A stretch of DNA of 64,000 nt. It comes from Ureibacillus xyleni. GTDB lineage: Bacteria > Bacillota > Bacilli > Bacillales_A > Planococcaceae. Below, one piece after another: positions 44,970 to 53,410 of the stretch. Positions within the stretch are counted from its first letter, which is position 1; each line of letters opens with the position of its first letter. The notes below the pieces were generated by a model. The model saw nothing but the letters and a program-made list of their open reading frames with translations. It did no database searches and was not told the DNA's origin. The position numbers and the translations under genes were made by a program. The stretch spans positions 1 through 64,000 of the forward strand of contig NZ_OBMQ01000014.1 of NCBI RefSeq assembly GCF_900217795.1, read 5' to 3'.

Positions 44970-45932
44970 ATGATTAAAAGAACAATTTTAGGCACTGCCC
45001 TAGCATTAGGAATATCAACTGTAGGCTTCGTTCAACTTGCAGATCAACCATTCAAAACTGTGGAGGCAAGTGAAATCGAGCAACAAATTCAAAAATCATC
45101 CCTTCAAGAAAGATTAGATATGCTGGAGTTAAGCGTGCTTCCAACTTCATCTGAAGAAGCAATTGCTAACTTTGCAAAGGCAGTAAAATTAAGAAACGGC
45201 GCGTTACAATATGCTTTACTTTCTGAAAATGAAAAAGCAAAAGTGACGAAAAAATTCGAGGAAAATCACTGGGTCACTGGTGGTTCAAGTCCATGGGTAG
45301 AAACGTATCAAGTGGTTAGCGAAAAGGAATTAAAAGCTGGAACTAAGATGGAGTATGTGGTGGAGTTCCACTTATTCACTTCAACTGGTAAAGCAGGAAC
45401 AGATCAAGCTCGACTTACTGTGGAGAAAAATGGCAATAACTGGTTCATTACAAATATTGAGCCTACATCAAAAAAATCAGTGGGCATTTGGAAAACATAT
45501 GATGAAATGAATGTAATGGATCTTGAGGAGCAGCTGAAATCAATGGAAACTTATAATAGTTCAAATGGCTATAGTTTCCTACTACCTAGTGAAATGATGA
45601 AAAAATTAACGATTAAGGAAGGCACTTGTGAGAATGAGGAAGGAAAACCGGCATGTACTTCTTTCTATTATAAAGATGAAAAACAGAAACAAGATATATT
45701 CCTATTCTCGCTTATGTATTTGACTAAGCAGCAAGCAAAATCTGCTTACTATCAGGATCATCCATTTTTAAAGTTTGCAATGAATAACGACAAAAAAGGA
45801 ACATTTTACATTGTAGAAACTAGTGAACATCCATATGGAGATGCCGAGAATACAGCTGAAGGTAAAGAATGGAGTTATTTGTATCATTCACTTGGGGAAA
45901 GATTAAAAACGTTAGTGCCAACTTCAAATTAA
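44970..45932 (+). CDS. Exported hypothetical protein
   Basis: A 320-residue protein with a signal peptide (residues 1-33, cleavage near VEA-SE). Residues 60-155 have the pattern of an NTF2-like domain (AIANFAKAVKLRNGALQYAL, later NGNNWFITNIEP), and a second domain follows with two cysteines (GTCENEEGKPACTSF) that could form a disulfide. AGGAGG lies before the ATG. No catalytic residues are evident and the role is unknown. Confidence 0.72.
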   Translation: MIKRTILGTALALGISTVGFVQLADQPFKTVEASEIEQQIQKSSLQERLDMLELSVLPTSSEEAIANFAKAVKLRNGALQYALLSENEKAKVTKKFEENHWVTGGSSPWVETYQVVSEKELKAGTKMEYVVEFHLFTSTGKAGTDQARLTVEKNGNNWFITNIEPTSKKSVGIWKTYDEMNVMDLEEQLKSMETYNSSNGYSFLLPSEMMKKLTIKEGTCENEEGKPACTSFYYKDEKQKQDIFLFSLMYLTKQQAKSAYYQDHPFLKFAMNNDKKGTFYIVETSEHPYGDAENTAEGKEWSYLYHSLGERLKTLVPTSN

Positions 45933-46011
45933 TAACAAGGTTACGGGAGCGGTGAGTACATTTCACCCTCCTTTTTTGTTGTAGCGTTTCAGTGATGGAC
46001 GATGATAGGTA

Positions 46012-46168
46012 TAGTCTTCATAGTGAGCATGAATACGATTTTACCGGATTTCCCCAACGATTATTATCTTCATAAGGGGCATGAATACAATTTTATTAGA
46101 TTCCCCCGCTAATTTTAATTCATTATTGGAGATGAATACTATTCTTCATTATTTCCCCTACTTATCAT
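46012..46168. repeat. Three degenerate 52-bp intergenic repeats
   Basis: ATGAATAC recurs at 46029, 46081 and 46132. Each is preceded by a CTTCAT- or TTCATTA-type stretch and followed by ATTTTA and a run of C (TTTCCCC). A hairpin near 45947-45976 ends the upstream gene. The rest of the 415-bp gap holds no gene. Confidence 0.75.
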
Positions 46169-46347
46169 CAACGGATTAAGCTTAGTTCTATCCAATACAT
46201 AAATCGATTTTGCTATCCATTATATAAAAAATTATTATGAAAGGATTGATTACTACGATTTTAGGGATTATTGGGAAAAAGAGTTTATGAATTAGAAAGA
46301 GCCAAAATAAAACCCCATAACCTAAAACAGTTATGAGGCAAAATGAT

Positions 46348-47865
46348 TTATTTAATTGGTTCCAAATTTTGAATGTCCACCGGTTGTAACGTTCTATATT
46401 GGTCATGCACGGTATCGACCATCATCGTTTCTCCATTCCAATACTGAATATAGGCATTTGCAATTTCGAATGTTTGTTGTTCGAGATCCACTACATAAAC
46501 AAACGGTGTCTCACTTGAATCTGGGAAGAGATTTAATGCAAGGTATTTCCCATTTGGACTTTGAATCATGCTCTCTAAAAGAACTTTCGGTTGGTTGATT
46601 CTTAGTAAAAATTCTAGTTTTTCACGTTGAATGTCATAAGACCATATACTAACGCCGGATGTTTCTTCGCCCATTTCCTGCACACCAAAATAAATGACAT
46701 TCTTTTTGCTGTTATAGTAAGTAGAGCTTAATCGATAATTTCCACTTTTGATTTGGTTTTTGTCTAGTTGATTTATTGAAATTAAATCTTTTGTTTCCCC
46801 ATTTTGAGTTATTTGTAGTGTTTTCATATCATCTGAAGAAACCAACAAAGTGTTAATTTCCGAAACGTCTTCAATTTTATAACGCCCGTCAACTTTATTT
46901 AATCTGAATTCATATTGATCGATACTAGTGTAAGGTAAATGACTATCAGAACGAGTGACTTCAACTTGAACGAATTCGTCTTTAACTGATATAATTTGAT
47001 ACCCTGTGATTCTTGGATTTGACACAGTTAGGAATTCAGGAGGTGACACCATTAAACTTTTAGCGTAATCATCATCACGCACCATCAATGCTTGCATGAA
47101 CTGATCCACTGTTTCTTCCGACGAAAGCGATTCCGTTCCTAATCCAATTTTCATCACAGTTGTTTCTACGATTTCAGTATCGTACAATCGATCTTTCACT
47201 AAGTATATTGTGTTGTCTTCTCCCCAAACTGGTGTGCGATATTCGTATAATGGTAAATCAACCTCTCTTTGAAGAAGGTTTGATGTTAATTGTTTCTTTG
47301 TTTCAAGATCAGTATCTGCAATCCAAACTTGATCAAAGTCATTTTCCTTTTTAATGTAGGCTATATAATCCCCGGACATACTGATTGATGGAGAATGACC
47401 TTGGTCAACAATCGTTTTCTCGTTATTTTTTAAATTTTCTTTTATAATATTTCCCTGTTCCTCGTAAAGCTTAAATTTATCGGTCTCAACTGTTGGGCTA
47501 CTCTTTACTGCTTCCGTCTTTGTTAATCCTTTTTCAGATAAAATAAATGATTCTCCATTCTTCATTGTGACGTAGATGTTCCCGTCATTTTGAATCATTG
47601 TGTGAATATTTCCTCGAGCTACGTCAACAAAAGAGATGGCATGTGTCACGAGGAGTTCGTTAGCATTCACCGGTCTAGATTGTAAAGAAGTTACAATGAT
47701 TGATAAAAACAATAGTGCAGCGGCAACGGTAATACCATAAACCCTCGTTGGCTTTCTTTTACGCTTCTTTTCAAAGGACTTTCTTAGCGTTTTTTTTAGT
47801 TGTTGGTCTACCGGGATAAAGTTTTTTGCTTCTCGCAGCAGCCTTTCAACTTTTTCCTCATCCAT
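46348..47865 (-). CDS. Probable anti-sigma factor with extracytoplasmic beta-propeller-like region
   Basis: A 505-residue protein with a cytoplasmic N-terminus (1-45), one transmembrane helix (about 49-66) and a large outside part with repeated TolB/WD-like strands (SISMSGDYIAYIKK, QVWIADTD, SPNGKYLAL). The start ATG overlaps the sigma-factor stop (TAATG), so the two are cotranslated. This arrangement is that of an ECF sigma factor with its membrane anti-sigma or sensor. The signal is unknown. Confidence 0.75.
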   Translation of the reverse strand: MDEEKVERLLREAKNFIPVDQQLKKTLRKSFEKKRKRKPTRVYGITVAAALLFLSIIVTSLQSRPVNANELLVTHAISFVDVARGNIHTMIQNDGNIYVTMKNGESFILSEKGLTKTEAVKSSPTVETDKFKLYEEQGNIIKENLKNNEKTIVDQGHSPSISMSGDYIAYIKKENDFDQVWIADTDLETKKQLTSNLLQREVDLPLYEYRTPVWGEDNTIYLVKDRLYDTEIVETTVMKIGLGTESLSSEETVDQFMQALMVRDDDYAKSLMVSPPEFLTVSNPRITGYQIISVKDEFVQVEVTRSDSHLPYTSIDQYEFRLNKVDGRYKIEDVSEINTLLVSSDDMKTLQITQNGETKDLISINQLDKNQIKSGNYRLSSTYYNSKKNVIYFGVQEMGEETSGVSIWSYDIQREKLEFLLRINQPKVLLESMIQSPNGKYLALNLFPDSSETPFVYVVDLEQQTFEIANAYIQYWNGETMMVDTVHDQYRTLQPVDIQNLEPIK

Positions 47866-48356
47866 TATGTTTCCCCCAAACATTTCGTTATTAGTGATTT
47901 TAATTTTTTCGTAATTCTAGCGGTTTTGACCCGGATTGAATTATCGGGTTTATTCAGCAGGGTCGCAACATCTTTAAATTTTAGTTCTGCAAAATATCGT
48001 AAATTAATAATCTCTTGGTCTTCTTCTGGTAAATAGTGGATTGACTTTTGTAGACAGGACATTTCATCCGCCACTTCAAGTGAATCTTCAAATGGCACAG
48101 GTGTCATATACAGTTCTAAATCTTCAACAGGAACCCCCTTCTTTTTTCGGTAATAATCGACAATCGAATTACGGGCAATTGCAAATAACCAGGCTTTTTG
48201 GTTTTGAATCGTGTATGCATCATATTTTTCATAACATTTCCGAAAAATTTCGCTCACAATATCTTCTGCATCCCACTTATTTCCCGTTTTGACGTAAACA
48301 TAACGATAAACTTCATTAAAGTATTGATCGTACATATTTAGGAAGCCATCTTCCAT
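47865..48356 (-). CDS. ECF-type RNA polymerase sigma factor
   Basis: A 163-residue sigma factor. Region 2 covers FNEVYRYVYVKTGNKWDAED and KAWLFAIARNSIVDYYRKKK. Region 4 covers LPEEDQEIINLRYFAELKFK and the HTH DVATLLNKPDNSIRVKTARI. The start at 48356 is supported by AGGAG eight bases upstream; the longer frame begins with GTG. It should turn on its own operon and unknown others. Confidence 0.92.
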   Translation of the reverse strand: MEDGFLNMYDQYFNEVYRYVYVKTGNKWDAEDIVSEIFRKCYEKYDAYTIQNQKAWLFAIARNSIVDYYRKKKGVPVEDLELYMTPVPFEDSLEVADEMSCLQKSIHYLPEEDQEIINLRYFAELKFKDVATLLNKPDNSIRVKTARITKKLKSLITKCLGET

Positions 48357-48519
48357 ACATACCACTCCTGTATTTGATAATAAGACGTGTAAAAAATCTT
48401 AATTGCAACATATTGATAAGAAACTTTTGTTAATTGAATTGTAATCGAACCCAATTATATAAGTCGTTAGAATAAGGCAAATGTAACAGTATTTATAAAA
48501 AATTTTTTTCATAAAAAAA

Positions 48520-48546
48520 ACTGCCGAAGAAAGAAACTTCGACAGT
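48520..48546 (-). terminator. Terminator of the 123-aa gene
   Basis: Stem ACTG-CGAAG / CTTCG-CAGT; on the minus strand it is followed by an eight-T run. Confidence 0.78.
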
Positions 48547-48555
48547 AATGCACGA

Positions 48556-48927
48556 TTATTTAAAACGTTTGATATTTACAGCTTCATTTGGTAAATCCAG
48601 TGCATTTACAAGGCTGTTATAGGCATCAATAATTTCTGGATAAATTGTTTCGACTTGATCGACATTTACTTCTCCGTCAAAGTCATAACGTGCCGGGTTA
48701 AATTCTGCATTAAATGTTTGCAAATGTAGTAATAGATTTTGCATTTCTTGGGAATCTCTTATTGCAGGATCCATATTTGTATGGACTTGTAATGAATGTT
48801 TGTTGGCAGTATAGCGTTCAATTAAAGTAGCACGCTTTTTGCCATTTTTATGAGCAATGTTTTTCAGCTCTTTTGCACAATCAATTACATTTTTTGCTTG
48901 TTGAACTATCAATTCTTTTGGTTCCAT
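48556..48927 (-). CDS. Hypothetical helical protein
   Basis: This 123-residue protein is not recognised. It is helical, with no membrane segment or cysteine except Cys17. A basic stretch (NGKKRATLIERY) precedes an acidic end. An AAAGGTCG-type site precedes the ATG. It is a single-gene transcript with its own terminator. No function can be offered. Confidence 0.65.
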   Translation of the reverse strand: MEPKELIVQQAKNVIDCAKELKNIAHKNGKKRATLIERYTANKHSLQVHTNMDPAIRDSQEMQNLLLHLQTFNAEFNPARYDFDGEVNVDQVETIYPEIIDAYNSLVNALDLPNEAVNIKRFK

Positions 48928-49062
48928 TAAGATTACGACCTTTCTAAAAATCTTTCTATTAAATTATTTACTCGACATTATTTTATCATTTTTTCGCCTG
49001 AGATATCATTTATGACGCTTTGTGTCTAAATTTCACTATTTTCCAGGTAATTAAATTTCCCA

Positions 49063-49887
49063 TTATTTCAGCCAATGCTGGGGTATGCTCAAGTGTTGTG
49101 GCAATTTAGTTTGTTTATCCCCATTCGCTGCATTTACTTGTGCTTGGGTAAGGAATATGCTGCCCGTTAAATTAGCATTACTTAAGTTTGTATCCCGAAG
49201 ATCAGCTCCTAAAAAGTCGCAGTTTCTCAAGTCTGCATTACTCAAATTTGCCGCGATAAGGAAGGATCCTCTAAAATTACTACCTTTTAAATTTTTACCT
49301 TTCAAATTGGCACCAAATAGATTACCTGTGTTTTTTAATTGAGTTTTTTCATTTCCCCGGACTAGAGAACTGATCTTTTCAAGAATATTTGAAACATGTG
49401 CTCTATGTTGAGGGATATCTAATTCAAGGATATATTTTGGGCTAAGTTCGGTAAGTGCAACTATATCTTCCATTACTTTTACGATTTCGTTATGTAAGGG
49501 TTGTGTTTTTTTTAAGTTTAGCCCTTCTTGTAAGTAATAAAGCATTTCGTATAGTTGTTGCATTTTAGGAAATACATTGAACATTTCGTTTGCGATTTCG
49601 GGATGTTTGCGCCAATCTTGGCCATGGAACGTATCTTGGGAGACATGTTGACCAGCCCCAAAGCATTCATAAACTGTACATCCTTTAAATCCTTTATTTC
49701 TTAAATCGCTATGTATGCGACAACGAAAATTTTCATCTAAATTATTACAAGGAGTGCCCCCGTCTTTATTTACAGCAAAATCTGCGGATTGCGCATATGG
49801 TAATGCTACGCAGCACAATCCAAAACAATTTTGACAATCTGCTTTGTAAACATCAATAAGTTGATTATTTAATAGTTTATTCGACAA
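49063..49887 (-). CDS. Cysteine-cluster and pentapeptide-repeat protein
   Basis: A 274-residue protein in two parts. Residues 15-75 contain many cysteines (CQNCFGLCC, then C, C, C), a pattern like zinc/iron-binding YkgJ-type clusters. Residues about 190-250 are pentapeptide repeats (A(N/D)Lxx: GANLKGKNLKG, ADLRNCDFLGADLRDTNLSN) that fold as a right-handed beta-helix. Pentapeptide proteins include DNA mimics protecting topoisomerases; parC/parE are 7 kb away but unlinked. The role is unknown. Confidence 0.75.
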   Translation of the reverse strand: MSNKLLNNQLIDVYKADCQNCFGLCCVALPYAQSADFAVNKDGGTPCNNLDENFRCRIHSDLRNKGFKGCTVYECFGAGQHVSQDTFHGQDWRKHPEIANEMFNVFPKMQQLYEMLYYLQEGLNLKKTQPLHNEIVKVMEDIVALTELSPKYILELDIPQHRAHVSNILEKISSLVRGNEKTQLKNTGNLFGANLKGKNLKGSNFRGSFLIAANLSNADLRNCDFLGADLRDTNLSNANLTGSIFLTQAQVNAANGDKQTKLPQHLSIPQHWLK

Positions 49888-49984
49888 TTTTATTCTCTTC
49901 CTTTTAATTGAAGTTGTTTCCTATGCTAATTTATTGCATCAACAATAAAATTACAAGGAATTTTATTACATTTGTGAATATAAA

Positions 49985-50013
49985 TTTAAAACTAACGAAC
50001 GTTAGTGTATAAT
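49985..50013 (+). promoter_or_regulatory. TetR gene promoter with operator in the spacer
   Basis: TTTAAA (-35), a 17-base spacer and TATAAT (-10). The spacer holds ACTAACGAACGTTAGT, arms ACTAACG/CGTTAGT. Binding would block polymerase, giving autorepression. The same element recurs at 51435 and 51461. Confidence 0.78.
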
Positions 50014-50037
50014 AAATTATGTAAGGAGGCAAGTTTA

Positions 50038-50646
50038 ATGACACAAACGACGAAAGAAAAAATTTTTTTTACAGCCCTCGATTTATTTTCTAAAAAAGGG
50101 TTTAGTGGGGTTTCCATTCGTGAAATCACAAGAGAAGTGGGTATTAAAGAGAGCTCGTTGTATAACCACTTTAGCAATAAGGACGAAATATTAGCGTCAA
50201 TCTTAACTCATTTTCGAGGCGACTTTTCCAAAACATTGCCACCAATTGAGATGCTTGATCACATTTTACAAAGTAGTACTGTCGAACAGTTTCTTAAAGC
50301 AGGCCATCGAAATTTTAAAAATTTCATGGAAGATGAAAACCGTGTAAAAATGTGGCGAGTATTACAAATGGAACAATTCCGTACCCCTCTAGCCCGTGAA
50401 GTTATTTTAGAAGATTTGTTTAAAACGACCATTCGTTTCCTAGAAATTGTTTTCCAAAAGTTAATCGACTTAAAAAAAATACGAGAATATGATCCAAAAA
50501 CATTAGCCATCGAGTACCAGTATCCGGTTTTTTCCCTACTTACGGAATATACTATTTTAAAATTTGATGGTAAGGATACGAGTGAAGTAGAGTCAAGATT
50601 AGACAATCATATCGAGTTCTTTTTAGAGTTAATTACGATTAAATAA
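50038..50646 (+). CDS. TetR/AcrR-family repressor
   Basis: A 202-residue regulator. The N-terminal HTH is GVSIREITREVGIKESSLYN followed by HFSNKDEI. The C-terminal ligand-binding part is helical and specific to this protein. ATG 50038 follows AAGGAGG. Its operator overlaps its own promoter and that of the convergent CPBP gene, so that gene is its probable target. The inducer is unknown. Confidence 0.92.
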   Translation: MTQTTKEKIFFTALDLFSKKGFSGVSIREITREVGIKESSLYNHFSNKDEILASILTHFRGDFSKTLPPIEMLDHILQSSTVEQFLKAGHRNFKNFMEDENRVKMWRVLQMEQFRTPLAREVILEDLFKTTIRFLEIVFQKLIDLKKIREYDPKTLAIEYQYPVFSLLTEYTILKFDGKDTSEVESRLDNHIEFFLELITIK

Positions 50647-50650
50647 ACAT

Positions 50651-50686
50651 AGGCAAACTCAAAATTTGAGTTTGCCTAATGTTTTT
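50651..50686. terminator. Bidirectional terminator between the TetR and CPBP genes
   Basis: Almost perfect palindrome AGGCAAACTCAAA / TTTGAGTTTGCCT with a one-base centre and flanking T/A-runs. Confidence 0.8.
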
Positions 50687-51413
50687 ACACAACCGAAATA
50701 CCTAAAGAGGCTAATAATACATAAATCACCATTTGTAAATCCATTACGTAATGTGCAATTAGAAGTGGAGTTATATTTCTTGTCTTATGAAATATAATGG
50801 CAACAACAAATGCTAATGGTATAAACGCCAATAAACGCCACGAAATGTATGCCCCACCTAAAACAATTGGTAGCGGTCCATGTTGAAGCGAAAGAAATAA
50901 TGCTGGTAAGATAATTGCTAAAGCAACACTTCCCCATTTTTTCTCGATTCTAGGAAATGCATAGCCAAAGTAAGTTGGTAGCTCAACTAGAGCATTACTT
51001 AGCGGGAACAATATTAACGCGATGATTGCAGCTCCTAAAGGAAGTGCTTGCATCATATTTGCAGGTGGTTGCATCGTTCCAAAAACTAAATAAGAAACGC
51101 CATATAATCCAATTGCTGCAAATGGAAAACTAATTAATAAATACAGTAGCCCTTTTAGTACATCTTTCCCTAATTTTTCCTTCTTAAAGTGTAGAATTGT
51201 GTTGTACGACTTATCTTCTTTATTAAGTAAATATTTTAAAACGATAAAACTAGCAACATTCGCTAAGATTGCTTGGTATGGCCACCACTTCTCTGCTTCT
51301 TTCATTGCATCTGAAGATCCTAGTAAATTAAATATAAGAATCATAACAAGACCAAAAACAAGGAAAAAAATCGTCCTCATACATAATGTAAATAAAATAG
51401 CTTTATTCCCCAT
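50685..51413 (-). CDS. CPBP-family membrane protein with altered protease motif
   Basis: A 242-residue protein with about eight hydrophobic helices of the CPBP (Abi/CAAX protease-like) family. The conserved second and third motifs are present (FLSLQHGPLP and LIAHYVMDL), but the first motif, normally EExxxR, reads VELPTYFGYAFPR with a single Glu. It may be a weak or inactive protease or a structural relative. AAGGGG precedes the ATG. Two copies of the TetR operator lie upstream. Confidence 0.8.
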   Translation of the reverse strand: MGNKAILFTLCMRTIFFLVFGLVMILIFNLLGSSDAMKEAEKWWPYQAILANVASFIVLKYLLNKEDKSYNTILHFKKEKLGKDVLKGLLYLLISFPFAAIGLYGVSYLVFGTMQPPANMMQALPLGAAIIALILFPLSNALVELPTYFGYAFPRIEKKWGSVALAIILPALFLSLQHGPLPIVLGGAYISWRLLAFIPLAFVVAIIFHKTRNITPLLIAHYVMDLQMVIYVLLASLGISVV

Positions 51414-51434
51414 AATATCCCCTTCTCATTTTGT

Positions 51435-51482
51435 ACTAACGTTCGTTAGTTATATCATATGCTAACGAACGTTAGTTTTCAA
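51435..51482 (-). promoter_or_regulatory. CPBP gene promoter with two TetR operators
   Basis: On the minus strand TTGAAA, a 17-base spacer and TATGAT. One operator (51461-51476) fills the spacer and a second (ACTAACGTTCGTTAGT at 51435-51450) lies just after the -10. Both share the 7-bp arms seen before the TetR gene. Confidence 0.8.
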
Positions 51483-51506
51483 CCGTTAATTAACAAAAAA
51501 TAAAAA

Positions 51507-51530
51507 AAGACTGCAATATTTAGCAGTCTT
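51507..51530 (-). terminator. Terminator of tlp
   Basis: Perfect stem AAGACTGC / GCAGTCTT followed by a T-run on the minus strand; overlaps the tlp 3' end. Confidence 0.82.
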
Positions 51531-51750
51531 AGATTTTCCCATTTTTTCTTGCTTGCATTTCATCTTGAATTTCTTCTTTCATTGCAGCAATGGACGTTCT
51601 TCTTCTTTCATTTTTTTGTTTTAGTCTTTCACGCTCTTCTGGATCTGCAAATTCCATACTAATCTCAGCCTCATGAAGTTTGTGTTCAGTATTTTCCACC
51701 ATTTCTTGTAATCGTTCAACATTATTATGTCGGTTGTCTGGTTTGGGCAT
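51529..51750 (-). CDS. tlp: Small acid-soluble spore protein Tlp
   Basis: A 73-residue hydrophilic protein with the Tlp pattern: KPDNRHNNVERLQEMVENTE, a central EISMEFADPEE and the end KEEIQDEMQARKNG. Tlp is made in the forespore, normally under sigma-G; no clear promoter was found. A GGAGGTTTC-type site precedes the ATG. It is single and divergent from the SDR gene. Confidence 0.88.
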   Translation of the reverse strand: MPKPDNRHNNVERLQEMVENTEHKLHEAEISMEFADPEERERLKQKNERRRTSIAAMKEEIQDEMQARKNGKI

Positions 51751-51839
51751 TTATGAAACCTCCAAAATTCTTTTTCTCGATTTAGTTTGTTTTAATTTTA
51801 TTTCGGTATACTTTAATTATGATGTTTTAGGAGGTTTTT

Positions 51840-52601
51840 ATGAAAGTTTCAGGAAATACAATTCTTATTACTGGTGGTGCATCTGGCATCGGTTTAGCAT
51901 TGGCACAACGTTTTATAAATGCAGATAATACGGTTATACTTGTTGGACGACGTGAGGAAAAATTACGGGAAGTTCAATCAAAGTACCCATCTGTTCATAT
52001 TAAGGTTTGCGACGTTTCACTTGAAGGGGACCGCATCGAGCTTTCCGAGTGGCTTCGCAAAGAATTTCCTTCCCTGAATGTACTAATCAATAACGCAGGC
52101 ATTCAACAGCAAGTCAATTTGTTAAAAGCAAAACAGAATTGGAGTTACTACCAAAAAGAAATCACGACGAATATAGAAGGACCAATTCATTTAACGATGC
52201 TTTTGATTCATCAAATCATAAAACAAGCGCATGGAACAATTATTAATATTTCTTCTGGATTAGCTTTAAGACCTGGAGTTTGGGTACCAATTTACAGTGC
52301 AACAAAAGCAGCCATTCACTCTTTTACAGTGTCGTTACGTCATCAATTGGCAGATACAATTGTAGAAGTCGTTGAAGTATTCCCACCTGCAGTCAATACG
52401 GATTTGGGTGGAGTTGGTGTTCATACGACAGGTGCCCCTTTGGATGATTTTGCAGACTCTGTATTTAATCGATTGTTGAAAGGTGATTTAGAGATTGGCT
52501 ATGGGGATTCTGAAAAGCGACTTTCAGCAACAAAACTAGAAATTGATGAAGGTACAAAGCAGGCGTGGGAAGGTTTCATAAAAAAGAATCCAAATTTTTA
52601 A
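51840..52601 (+). CDS. Short-chain dehydrogenase (DltE-like)
   Basis: A 253-residue SDR enzyme. The NAD(P) loop is TGGASGIGLA, NNAG follows, and the active site is the Ser in NISSG with YSATKAA. The N-terminal length and ending resemble the DltE subgroup. AGGAGG lies before the ATG. The substrate is unknown. Confidence 0.88.
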   Translation: MKVSGNTILITGGASGIGLALAQRFINADNTVILVGRREEKLREVQSKYPSVHIKVCDVSLEGDRIELSEWLRKEFPSLNVLINNAGIQQQVNLLKAKQNWSYYQKEITTNIEGPIHLTMLLIHQIIKQAHGTIINISSGLALRPGVWVPIYSATKAAIHSFTVSLRHQLADTIVEVVEVFPPAVNTDLGGVGVHTTGAPLDDFADSVFNRLLKGDLEIGYGDSEKRLSATKLEIDEGTKQAWEGFIKKNPNF

Positions 52602-52629
52602 GGAGAAGAATTGTTAAAATTCCTCTCCT

Positions 52630-53178
52630 TTAAATTTGTTCTTTTAAAATATTTCGTAAATGCTCAGCTGAAACGAATGCTTTTTCGTCTTGAGGCATTT
52701 CCCCCGGTTTACTCGCCCGCCCAATTAAATATCCTTCAAATGAGGTATTAAAAAAGTTGAAAATATATTGAAACTGCTGAATTAATGGTAAACCTTTTAT
52801 GTAGGGATTATCTCCACCTACTGCAATAACATATGCTTTTTTCTTGGCCATATCAGCTCGGAAATTCGGAAAGTTTTTATCTCGCAATGTTTGTGACCAT
52901 CGATCGATAAATAATTTCATCGTTCCCGACATGCTATACCAATAGATTGGCGTTGCAAAAATGAAAATATCGTGTTTCATGACTTGTTCAATGATTTTAT
53001 TATAATCATCGTCCACCTCTTGAAAGCCCTTTTCAGAATGGCGTTCGTCTACAATAGGAAGAATTTTATAATGACGTAAATAGATTTTTTCCACAGGTAT
53101 ATCTTTTATCACTTGCTCCGTTAGCATCTCCGTGTTGCCATTTTCTCGTGTACTACCGTAAATTACCACTATGGACAT
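52630..53178 (-). CDS. NAD(P)H-dependent FMN reductase / flavodoxin-like protein
   Basis: A 182-residue flavodoxin-fold protein. The phosphate-binding loop is YGSTRENGNTEMLTEQV and the flavin loop is TPIYWYSMSGTMKLFIDRW, the pattern of NADPH-dependent FMN reductases and quinone reductases. An AAAGGAGCG site precedes the ATG. It stands alone; electron acceptor unknown. Confidence 0.88.
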   Translation of the reverse strand: MSIVVIYGSTRENGNTEMLTEQVIKDIPVEKIYLRHYKILPIVDERHSEKGFQEVDDDYNKIIEQVMKHDIFIFATPIYWYSMSGTMKLFIDRWSQTLRDKNFPNFRADMAKKKAYVIAVGGDNPYIKGLPLIQQFQYIFNFFNTSFEGYLIGRASKPGEMPQDEKAFVSAEHLRNILKEQI

Positions 53179-53205
53179 AACAATCGCTCCTTTATATATA
53201 GGTTA

Positions 53206-53388
53206 TTCAAATGGATGAAACATTAAAACAACCTGAGCATGATTAAAAAATTTAAGCATGTATATGATAAAAAAGAGCAATTATGTTAGATTGTTCAAAT
53301 GGATGAAACATTAAAACAACCTGAGCATGATTAAAAAATTTAAGCATGTATATGATAAAAAAGAGCAATTATGTTAGATTGTTCAAAT
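53206..53388. repeat. Two perfect 88-bp tandem copies
   Basis: The 88 bases from 53206 (TTCAAATGGATGAAACATTA) are repeated without change from 53294, and a third copy begins at 53382 and stops after seven bases. The duplication fills the promoter region before the dehydrogenase gene. Perfect identity marks it as recent. Confidence 0.92.
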
Positions 53389-53410
53389 ATACGAAACGAG
53401 GAGAATTAAG

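Noticed and set aside
46188-46406. 72-codon minus-strand frame
   Set aside because: It overlaps the end of the anti-sigma gene and a terminator; no ribosome site.
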